The notes below the pieces were generated by a model that was not told where the DNA came from, did no database searches, and saw only the letters and a list, made by a program, of their open reading frames with translations. 12,892 nucleotides of DNA, taken from the NCBI GenBank assembly GCA_030267965.1, contig BRYA01000906.1:1-12892 (forward strand), read 5' to 3'. Origin of the DNA: Triparma columacea. Its lineage: Eukaryota; Sar; Bolidophyceae; Parmales; Triparmaceae. The position numbers were made by a program, and so were the translations under genes. This document shows, piece by piece, positions 5,207-12,892 of this stretch (the first letter of the stretch is position 1; each line of letters starts with the position of its first letter).

Positions 5207-8200
5207 ATGTCGGACCGCGAGGAATTACTCACCTCAATCTTGAAGCAGGAGGATAAGGAGCCTTCGAAGGAGGGCGAGGGCGAGGATGGTGATACCTCTG
5301 AGAAGCCCGAGGTGAGCCTTCACGATAAGATTGCTGCTGATGTTGCTGCGGAGGAGAATGGTGAGCCAAAGGAGAAGACTGACGAGGAGGAGGCCGCCGA
5401 GGCTATGAAATTATCCAAAGGTGACAACCCCGCGCGCAACAACCGTTGCGCGGGTTGCATGGCCGTTTTGTGTCGTTGTGGGAGAAAGACAAAGGAGGAG
5501 AGGGAGAGGCTCAAGGTCCTTAGGGAGCAACACGAGCTTGAAGAGACCGAGAGGAAGGACAGGCAGAAGGAGCTCGACGACATGCAGAGCGAGGAGAAGC
5601 TTACCTGGGACGCCCTAGAGTTGCCAGAGAGGAACTGTGCTAGGCTTGTTGCTCTCAATAATGTCGCCAAGAAAAAGGTGAGAGTGGACGAGAAGTAAAA
5701 GTGGACGAGAAGTGAAAGAGCATCGCGAGGAAGAGCGAAGTCACGACACACGCGTGCTATGTGTGTGCGACTCGATATGCTCATCCCTCACTTTTCTCCC
5801 AAACTCTAACCCAATAACATACCCCCCCCCTCTCTCCTCCACTCCTCGCTTCCTTCGTCACAGGCCGTGGAGAAGGCGCGGGCGGATGCCAAAAAGGACG
5901 CCGAATCAAAAGAAGAGGGAGCGACCTATCACCACTGCCAGCTGAAGGAGTTCAAACGCTACAAGGCCTCCCCGGCCCTCCACCAAACATTCTCCGGCCA
6001 CAAGAACCACATTCACGGCTTTAAGATATCCCCTGACTACAGGTATATCGTGAGCGCAAGCGCGGACCACACTGTGAGAATGTGGGAAGTTAAAACCGGC
6101 AAGGTAATGAGAACCTTCGAGGGACACTCCAAGGCTGTGAGGGACGTGGACATCATCCCAGGCTTCAACCTCCATGACGAGAACAGGTAAGAAGACGGAG
6201 GGGCAAAAATCATAGCGGAGGAAGAAAACAGCGCCAGTCTACCACGCAAATTTATTCTAACCCTGTCAACGCACCCCCTTCCGCGACTCGCTTGGCTCGT
6301 TGCAGGCTCATTGTTTCGGCCTCCTCAGACAAAACTTTAAGAATGTGGGACGCACGGTCAGACAGCTGCAAGCGAATACTCAAGGGTCATTCAGACGTTG
6401 TCTACTCTTGCGCCTTCTCGGCTGATGGGAACCAAATTATTTCCTCCTCTGAAGACACGACAATTCGCCTCTGGTCAGCGCACGAGGGGCACGTAATTTT
6501 CGTCTATAAGGGCCACACCAGCGCCATCCTAAGCGCGAGATTCAGCCCAGGCGGGAGGTACATCCTGAGCGCGAGCGACTACGGAGAGAGAGAGATCAAG
6601 GTGAGGAGAGGGGCGATTTTTGCACAGCTATTCACTTCACTTCACTTCATTTCAACCTGACCCTGACCCTCACCTTGACCCCCTCCCAATCCCTCCCCCC
6701 CCAACAGTTATGGCACGCTAAGATGCCAGTGATTAGGAAACCGAAGAAGCTTGGCCAGAGGGTTTTCTTCACCAAGGCCGGGCTCATTAAGAACATCATA
6801 TTTTCCGAGGACCCTGGAGAGGACTTCTTCAGGGAGCCGGATAGTGACGAGGAGACCGAAATTCTTTCAATGCTCAGCCAGGACGAGGTGGTTGATGGAG
6901 ATGAGGAGAGCTTCTTAACCGAGGGAGATGGGGCAGAGGAAGCTTCCGGCAGCAAAGACACGGGAAGCAAGGACTCTGGCAGTGCACCCTCATCCCCAAG
7001 TAAGGGATCTGATAGTAAGGAAAAGGACAAGGACAAGGACGAAGACGAGGACGAGGACGAGGGCGGGGAACCCGGGTCTATCTCCACCAAGCACAAGGAC
7101 GTTCTTGAGAAGGACGGCTTCTCGATCACGGTGCTCTCCGAGGGAAGGTTCGGCAAGCTCAACGAAGCTGCCGGCTACTACCCTAGCCAAGAGCTCATTG
7201 TCAACGTGAAGGGGGTTAAACCTTTCCAGTCATTTTTTGTCGCCGCCTACCTAAAGAAGACCCAATTTGATATGTTCGACGCAAAGTCAGGAGGCCGATG
7301 TGGCTCCTTTGACCGCGCTTCCGTAATGGAGCAAGAAAACTCATGGCTCACGTGCAGGGCAGGGGGGGTCTACAGGGCAGCAACCTCCGGTGAGAATTGA
7401 CAAAGCCATACACAACTCGAATGCGAACCACTGACGCAGCAACAACCCCCCTTTCCCTCCCTCTCCTCACCGCAGACACCCGAAAGAAAGTTAGATCTTT
7501 CAACAACCTTCAGTTCAAGTGGACCGCCCCGGCCGAGGGTGTGGGGCCTATCACGTTTAAGTGCACCCTGGTTCCCAAGCACTTGGACGATCCTGATATT
7601 TCGAAAATATATGGCTTGTCGTATTCACTCCAGGAGACAATGCCCCCCAGAAGGAAAGGCGCAGACGGAGGGTTTACATCCTCCTCCAGAATGATGTCCT
7701 TCAAACCCAAGATCAAGCTATCCTTTGACGTATTTTTCAACCACAGCCACATGCTCAACCTCTTCAGGGACGAGGAGCTGGAACTCGCCGAGCACTACTT
7801 CACCTCAGATGCCTGTTGCACCTTGCCACTGGGAAAACTTGGCGTGCAGAAGGTCAGAGGGGCACGTGAGATCGTTGCCCTTCTCAGCGCGTCTGCGTTA
7901 GGGCCAAATCAGATCATGAAGGCTGTCAAGCCAATGACTCCCACGGAACGTCTCATCGAGTCGAGGACCATTGTGGTCAAGGACGAGCTTCCCAAAGCAT
8001 CAGTTGACCTCAAGGAGATCAGATACGCAATGAATCACGAGGGTCACGAGAGTGAAGGGGAAGAGGACAGCGAGGAGGAGGTGAGAACGAGCAGAAATCA
8101 ACAAAGCAGCACACTTGGTGACGATGATGTTTTGTCGGAGGAGCGCAGAATTTATCTCACAACTTGTTCACTAACCTAATCCATCTCTGCGGCTTGCTGC

Positions 8201-11200
8201 CTTTCGCTTCGTTCGTCGCAGTACGAGGAAGACAAGAGCACAGTCGACCCGGGTAAGGTATTCGAGGCCAATCCTAACGAAGCAACGACAGCAGAGGGGA
8301 AGAACAACGCCGATGGACCAAAACCCGACGGCATCAATGATGGAGATGACGAAACTGTGAATTCCGCCGACGTCACTGCCGAGGGAGTAGAAGACAAGGA
8401 AGGCGAGACTCCCGAGAGATCGGCCCTTAGGAAGGAATTCGAAAAAATTGCCATGCTTGAGGTTTTAATGATCATGCAAATGAAAAAAGCCGAGCTTGCA
8501 TGTGCAGAGGAGGTCCGAAATATCCACCTCCCCGCGCACAAGGCTGCTGAGGTGACAAACTTTGCAACCATTAGCGAGGAGCTTGTCCAGAACGGGCGCT
8601 ACGGGGGAAGCCAAGTGCATCTTCAGATGCCCCTGCCGATTAACTATCCTGTTAACGCGAGACCGTACGATCTGGCGGCCCAAGCCGCTAAGAAGGGCAA
8701 GGAAATGATGCTAAAAGGCCAGCAGAACAAAAAAAAGCACATGAAGCTTGACGTTAGGTTGGGCACCGCCAAGGGTAGGAAGGGACTGCAAAACGAAATG
8801 GTCGAATTCATGTTGCACACGCACGACAAGCGACAGGAACAAATGGCTAAGGCTCGAAGAGCTGCCAACGCCCACCTGCCCGGCTTCGAGGACCTCAAAG
8901 CTATGCGCGCTGAAGCGATGAAACCGCACTTTGTGCGGCAGGTTGGCAACTGGATCAAGGGGGACAAGAAGCTTGACAAGACAGTGAGGTCCGGAAACGT
9001 TAGGGCTACAATCAATGCTGGAAAGAGAGGCGAGGACGCGGCGAATTTAATCGAGCAGCTCGCTGAGGAGAGGAAAGCCGCCAACGCGAAGCATATTGCG
9101 GAAATGAAGAAACTACAGGAGGAGGTCGAAGAGGAGAAAAAGAGCGGAAACTTAAGGAAGGAAAGGAAGAGCAGGGTCACGTTTGGAGCAGACACGTTCG
9201 AGGCCATATTAGGTGTCACGGGAGGGGGAGATTCGGTCATCGAGGAGGAGGAAGGAGACGATGAGGAACCCGCGGTGGACGAGGTAAATAAAAGCAAGGC
9301 GAAGAGAAGCAGCCTTGCTCTGAGGCTATTTGGGAGCACGAAAAAGTCACTCGGCACTGCGGAGGACGAAGAAAGTGCCGAAGGTGACGACGCCCAAGGC
9401 GTAGCTGCAGGCGGTATTGGGTCCAAGAAGAGAAGGGGCGGCAAGATTAGGTCCAAGAAGAAGGCGGCTCCCGCCCTCCTCAAGGATCTCAAGTCCAGCT
9501 CATCGAAATCTTGGTTCTCGAACTCTTTCTTTCAATCGGGGAGGCACAACCTAGAAGGGGTTTCTTCATCCAACGATTCCGAGGGGGGCGCCAAGAAACC
9601 TGCCTCCTCCATGAGAAAATCCACCAGAAAGGGCCTGAAGACGAATGCCCCTTCTGAAATCGGTGCTGACATCGACGCGATAGTTGAAGGTGCTGTCGAG
9701 ATGATCGGCGGCGACAACAAAGCCGACGAGAAAAAGTCGTTTCAGAAGGCCAATCCCGAGGGTGATAATGCCGGAGCACAAAGGGGAGGAATCAACAGAG
9801 CCGCTTCGAATGTCGAACTTCAAAGCGGAGAGTCAGTGCTCGGAGTCTTGCCCGAGAAGGAGTACGGAGGGGTTCTCCCGGCCAACGAATTCATCTCCAC
9901 TGGCCCCAAAGCCAAGTTGAACAAAAAGGAGTTGAAGGCCCTGGCCGAGAGGGGCGGTGACAAATATAGGAGGAACGACTTTGACCATCTTCCCGGGTTC
10001 GAGCACCACCACTTTAGGATCGACAGCGAGCACCATCTCGTCAATTATGACAACGACCTCCTTTTAGCGGAACAGAATGGGGGACTCATTCGAACTTTCC
10101 TCAAGGATTCTGGAAGAGAGTACGACGGGCACGCCGCATCCATCAACGAAATTTGTTTCAGCCACGACGAGAGGAGGGTGGGCAGCTGCTCTTCCGACAA
10201 GACCATAAAAATCTGGGACCCAATCGACGGCAACATGGTCCAAACTTTGTACGGCCACAAAGACGAGGTAATGGGAGTGAACTTTTCCCACGATGGCCTG
10301 TTCTTGGTCAGCTGCGGTCTCGACAATCTCGTCATCGTCTGGAACTTGACCAACGGGAGCATTTTGAAGAAACTTTTCGGCCACTACGACGCAGTCTACC
10401 GCTGTTGTTTCACCCACAATGCCAACAGTCTACTGAGCAGCAGCTGCGACATGACCATCAAGTCTTGGAGCTTAACCCCCAACGTTCCGGACGCCCCGGA
10501 AAGGCCTCTGATGAGCGAAGTGACCACGAACCGGTGCCTCATGACGTGGTTGCCCCCTCCTGGTTACAACGAGGAAATTACTGCTTATTTCATCGAATAC
10601 AGAATCGGTCACAGGGGCGACTTCGGCAACACTATCTCAGTTTCGGGGTTTGACAGGAGGAGAAGGATTACGGGGTTGCTGCCTGGAACCGCTTACCAGT
10701 TCAGGATAAGGGCGATGAACAGGATGGGCAAGGGGGCCTGGTCCGTACCTTCACCCCAGGTGATCACGGAGTTTGGGGTCCCACAGAAACTTGAAAGGCC
10801 CGAGGTCGAGGACGTCGGGAATAGGGACATATTGATAAAGTGGTTCGCGCCGGTCCCTTCTGTGAAGGGGAGCGCGATACAGGAATTTCACGCCCAACTG
10901 AGCGGTTACGGCATGGATTTCGGCACCGGTCCGCAGTGGAAGTTCACATGGAACGAAGGCAAGGCCTGCTGGAAGAAGTGGTGCGATGAGAAGGAAAGGA
11001 GGGAGAAGTTGGAGGAGGAGGGGAAGGACCCCGACGACCGCAAGAACAAAAAGAAGGGTCTGAAGAATGAGCTGAGCAAGATGATGATGGCATTAAGGAC
11101 TAAGAGAGAATCCAGGGCTTCTAGAAAGAGCAAGGTGGCCGAGGAGGGGGGAATGATGAGCAGCATAATGGCCGAGCTCAGGAAGGAGGTCGAGGAGGAG

Positions 11201-12751
11201 ACAAAGGTGAAGCTGGATAAGGCGGGAAACAAAATTGAAGATACCGAGACAAAGGCGGAGAAGGCCGAGAAATTGGAGAAGAAGATTGGTAAGATGAACT
11301 GGATGGAGGCCAAGATAGAGAGGAAGAAGCAATTCATGAAGAGGGAAATCGAGAGGACGAAGAAGCACTTGGAGGACCAGAAGGCTCGGAAGAAGCGGAA
11401 GGAGCAGATCAAGAGGGAAAAGAAGGAGGGCAAGAGGAAGCAGAAGAGGCTTGAGAAGAAGTACAAGAAGAGCCAGGAGCTGATCGAGCAGGCCAAGGAA
11501 GCTGAGATCAGGCACAGGAAGCTCTACACCCCCATGGCCTTCAGGGCCACCGGGTTGTCCCCCGGGATCATGTACAGAGTTAGGGTCGCCGCGATCAACA
11601 CGACTGGGGAAGGGCCGTGGAGCGAAGGTTGCTATTCAACTTTCACCTTGTCCGTCGCCCCCGAGAAGGGCGACCCGCCGCATCTGCTGCACGCCGAGCT
11701 GGACAGCCTGACTGTGCAGTGGTCGACTCCTCACGACAACGGTGCCGCCATCACGGGGTTCATGCTGAGGCAGTGCTGGGACGGGGCGGAGCACGAGTTC
11801 AAGAGGTCCATCCAGAAGGTGACGGTTACGAGTCTGATGCCGGGCGTGGGGTACCAGTTCCAGGTCAAGAGCCAGAACAGCGAGGGTTGGAGCGAGTGGA
11901 GCGACAGGAACGCACCTCACTACACCTTGACTCGCGAGCCCGACGTACCGGATAAGCCAGTGATCGTCGGCAAGACGCCGGTGAGCATATCTTTCAAGGT
12001 TCGTCGGCCACACGGTAACGGGGACGACGTGTACAGCTACATCGTCAGGAAGAGGGAGATGAGCGTGAAGAGGAAGACCGCTTGGGGGCCCGCCGGCGCG
12101 TTCGCGGCGAAGGACTACGAGGAGCTCGAGGATTGGGAGAACCCCGATAACTTTCACAAGGTTGAGAAGTACCCATTCGCGACCATCACGATAGACGGCC
12201 TCGAGGCGGGGAGCCATTACGACTTCCAGGTGGCATGCAGGAACAATAGCGGCATCAGCGAGTACAGCGCCAGCACATTCAGGACGAAGACGATGGCGGC
12301 CAGCCTACCTAGGGCCGTGCCACGATGCTGGGTCACGCATGTTACCCCAACGAACATGGTGGTCAACTGGGAGGAGCCTAACGACATGGGGAGCAGGATT
12401 ACAGGGTACCAGATCCAGGAATGGTGCAGGGAGATGGACGACTGGATCGAGGAGATGGAGGTCCAGGAAACCTACAAGGTCGGGGACGTGCTAAAGAGGA
12501 AGATCGACGCTTTGGATCCCACGTTCAGCTACCGCTTCAGGGTGGCTGCCAAGAACGGGATCGGGTTGGGGGAATTCAGCGAGTTCACAAGGAGGGTGGA
12601 GAGCATTAAGAGGGACCCAGAGAGGGCAAAAGGGCAGGGGGCGAAGAGTGCGGCGATGGAGAAGGCGTTAGCGATGAGCAGGGTTCCAGACGAGGTTGAG
12701 GACGTTGAGGAGGAGAAGAAGAACAACCAATTAAGCCCCGGGAACCAATAA
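5207..12751 (+). CDS. 2,301-residue WD40 / Reeler-like / fibronectin type III modular protein, six exons
   Basis: Exons are 5207-5677, 5864-6186, 6306-6600, 6708-7389, 7476-8080 and 8222-12751; every junction keeps frame and joins recognisable domain sequence. The start is the first ATG of an open acidic N-terminus. Domain order by residue: four-Cys cluster 81-91; WD40 blades 1-4 (about 197-372); acidic Ser/Asp linker; Reeler-like domain (about 517-624); charged helical and basic region; WD40 blades 5-7 (about 1425-1543); five Fn3 modules (about 1549-2251), the second split by a helical insert. The end is an acidic, Lys-rich tail. There is no signal peptide or membrane segment, so it is likely intracellular. 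WD40 and Fn3 modules usually bind proteins, so a large scaffold is the natural reading. Any ciliary or cytoskeletal role is inference. I recognise no named orthologue. A wrongly fused gene model is unlikely, because exons 5 and 6 alone already span Reeler to Fn3. Confidence 0.92.
5447..5479 (+). other. Four-cysteine cluster (residues 81-91)
   Basis: The segment RCAGCMAVLCRCGRK places Cys at 81, 84, 89 and 91, flanked by basic residues and followed by a charged helix (KEERERLKVLREQHELEE). C-x2-C-x4-C-x-C could bind one metal ion or act as a lipidation or redox site. It is the only Cys-dense stretch in the otherwise acidic N-terminus. I do not recognise it as a named domain. Confidence 0.5.
5678..5863 (+). 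other. Intron 1 (186 bp, phase 0)
   Basis: Donor GTGAGA follows AAGAAAAAG; the acceptor is TTCGTCACAG after a C-rich tract. The 5' end contains a 14-bp direct repeat, AGTGGACGAGAAGT, at 5683-5696 and 5700-5713. Unspliced, the frame would stop at 5696-5698, giving a 163-residue product. Confidence 0.9.
6187..6305 (+). other. Intron 2 (119 bp, phase 2)
   Basis: Donor GTAAGA follows GAGAACAG; the acceptor is GGCTCGTTGCAG. The split Arg codon joins HDENR to LIVSASSDKT inside WD40 blade 2. Confidence 0.92.
6601..6707 (+). other. Intron 3 (107 bp, phase 0)
   Basis: Donor GTGAGG follows GAGATCAAG; the acceptor is CCCCCCCCAACAG. The joint EIK-LWHAK restores the last strand of WD40 blade 4. Confidence 0.92.
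6801..7080 (+). other. Acidic Ser/Asp/Lys linker (residues about 395-487)
   Basis: Between blade 4 and the Reeler-like domain lies a low-complexity stretch with SDEETEILSM, alternating GSKD units and a KDKDKDEDEDEDE tract. It is probably disordered and would act as a flexible tether. The Ser next to acidic residues could suit casein kinase 2-type phosphorylation. Confidence 0.7.
7167..7576 (+). other. Reeler-like domain (residues about 517-624), split by intron 4
   Basis: The order of motifs follows the Reeler (reelin N-terminal) family: GYY-P start; strand ELIVNVKG; KPFQSFFVAAYLK, matching the family's F-x-GF-x-x-QAR strand; CGSFD, matching the G-x-F turn; WLTC; and LQFKWTAPAEGVGPITFKCT, matching the hallmark F-x-W-x-AP then G-x-V-x-F-x-A/C-T strand. 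Family members are usually extracellular, often next to DOMON domains. Here the module lies between WD40 blades in a protein without a signal peptide. Assignment is by motif reading, not by a profile search. Confidence 0.72.
7390..7475 (+). other. Intron 4 (86 bp, phase 1)
   Basis: Donor GTGAGA follows ACCTCCG; the acceptor is CTCCTCACCGCAG. The joined Asp codon links RAATS to DTRKK within the Reeler-like domain. It is the shortest intron of the gene. Confidence 0.92.
8081..8221 (+). other. Intron 5 (141 bp, phase 0)
   Basis: Donor GTGAGA follows GAGGAGGAG; the acceptor is TTCGTTCGTCGCAG. The joint falls in a disordered acidic stretch, EDSEEE-YEEDKS. Confidence 0.9.
8357..9950 (+). other. 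Charged helical and basic region between Reeler-like domain and blades 5-7
   Basis: About residues 838-1368 hold predicted helices (for example EKIAMLEVLMIMQMKKAEL and LIEQLAEERKAANAKHIAEM), acidic runs, and a strongly basic Ser/Lys segment containing SKKRRGGKIRSKKKAA (residues 1193-1208), which could be a nuclear-localisation or nucleic-acid/membrane contact. HLPGFE occurs at residues 1010-1015 and again at 1381-1386. No named domain is recognised. Confidence 0.55.
10118..10474 (+). other. WD40 blades 5-7 (residues about 1425-1543)
   Basis: Three clear blades: DGHAASINE to KIWDPIDG, YGHKDEVMG to IVWNLTNG, and FGHYDAVYR to KSWSLTPN, with SCSSDKT, SCGLDNL and SSSCDMT turns. Together with blades 1-4 the count is seven. 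They are followed within a few residues by the first Fn3 module. Confidence 0.93.
10490..12598 (+). other. Five fibronectin type III modules (residues about 1549-2251)
   Basis: Modules read as 1549-1643, 1646-1707 plus 1890-1935, 1938-2030, 2032-2149 and 2155-2251. Each has the B-strand Trp or its equivalent (LMTWLPPP, LIKWFAPV, TVQWSTPH, SISFKVRR, VVNWEEPN), the L-x-P/A-G-x-x-Y turn before strand F (LLPGTAYQFRI, LSPGIMYRVRV, LMPGVGYQFQV, LEAGSHYDFQV, LDPTFSYRFRV) and the N-x-x-G-x-S/G-x-x-S end. Modules 4 and 5 carry extra residues in the C'-E loop. Fn3 arrays usually act as protein-binding rods. Confidence 0.9.
10985..11506 (+). other. Charged helical insertion inside the second Fn3 module (residues 1714-1887)
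   Basis: About 174 residues of Lys, Glu, Arg and Asp with few hydrophobics interrupt the module between strand C' (WKFTWN) and strand E (AFRATGLSPG). ER/K-like runs such as KKQFMKREIERTKKHLEDQ suggest a single alpha helix or an antiparallel helical hairpin projecting from the beta sandwich. A Gly-rich break, AEEGGMM, at about 1766 could mark a bend. Confidence 0.8.
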
Positions 12752-12752
12752 A
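12747..12752 (+). terminator. AATAAA overlapping the stop codon of the large gene
   Basis: AATAAA contains the TAA stop at 12749-12751. A GT-rich stretch (TGTTTGTTAGTGCAATGTG) follows at about 12796-12814. It matches the canonical animal-type polyadenylation signal, but use of this signal in this organism is unknown. Confidence 0.35.
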
Positions 12753-12837
12753 TTTGCGGGGGGCTGGTGGTTAGAGAGCATGGAGTGGTAAATATTGTTT
12801 GTTAGTGCAATGTGTAAAAAGGGAACGGCTTTTTTAA

Positions 12838-12892
12838 TACCCCTCCCCCCCCCCCCTCCTCCCCCAACTTCATCTGATCTTCTCTCCCCCCC
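12838..12892. repeat. C-rich flank with a long C run
   Basis: After AATA comes CCCCTCCCCCCCCCCCCTCC and further CCCCC blocks to the end of the window. On the - strand these are G-runs. The exact length of the run may be unreliable in sequencing. Confidence 0.7.

Larger units (their letters stand above)
5981..6734 (+). other. WD40 blades 1-4 (residues about 197-372)
   Basis: Four blades show the GH start and the W/D end: SGHKNHIHG to RMWEVKTG, EGHSKAVRD to RMWDARSD, KGHSDVVYS to RLWSAHEG, and KGHTSAILS to EIKLWHAK. SASADHT, SASSDKT, SSSEDTT and SASDYG give the SxD turn. Introns 2 and 3 fall inside blades 2 and 4. A stable propeller usually needs seven blades, and four alone would be short. 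Three more appear about 1,050 residues later. Confidence 0.93.

Noticed and set aside
8644..9492. 282-codon open frame on the - strand
   Set aside because: It is antisense to the continuous exon 6 of the large gene, which carries recognised domains downstream in the same frame.
10906..11496. 196-codon open frame on the - strand rich in Ser, Phe and Leu
   Set aside because: It is the complement of the Lys/Glu-rich helical insert. Its apparent membrane character is an artefact of reading AAG and GAG backwards.

Overview
The window is nuclear DNA from a eukaryote. Its largest gene is broken by five short GT-AG introns with pyrimidine-rich 3' ends, the standard genetic code reads through, and there are no operon-like features. 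A microbial eukaryote, perhaps an algal stramenopile, would fit the compact introns, the tandem C2H2 fingers with 'VTWH'-type linkers and the C1-like domain. That placement is a guess; nothing in the window proves the lineage.

Layout, all recognised genes on the + strand: (1) 1-1019 holds no convincing gene, only a three-copy 13-bp tandem repeat. (2) 1020-2056 holds a C2H2 zinc-finger array (1655-2056) with no ATG. An open segment just upstream lies in another frame, so this looks like a frameshifted or decayed zinc-finger gene. (3) 2057-2358 is a spacer with a perfect 20-bp palindrome. (4) 2359-3693 encodes a 444-residue low-complexity acidic protein with eight tandem TPFEDP-type heptads and a damaged C-terminal C1-like zinc module; further 3' exons are possible. 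(5) 3694-5206 is a spacer with a G-run-rich block and short repeats. (6) 5207-12751 is a six-exon gene for a 2,301-residue modular protein, followed by a short C-rich flank.

The large gene is the main find. In order, its product has an acidic N-terminus with a four-cysteine cluster, four WD40 blades, an acidic linker, a Reeler-like domain, a long charged and basic region, three more WD40 blades, and five fibronectin type III modules. The second Fn3 module is split by about 175 residues of almost uninterrupted charged helix. Four plus three blades make seven, so the two WD40 groups may close into one propeller with an insertion of about 1,050 residues carrying the Reeler-like fold. There is no signal peptide or membrane segment, so the Reeler and Fn3 modules appear to sit in an intracellular protein. 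A scaffold role, for instance in the cytoskeleton or a cilium, is inference only. I see no functional link between this gene and its two neighbours.
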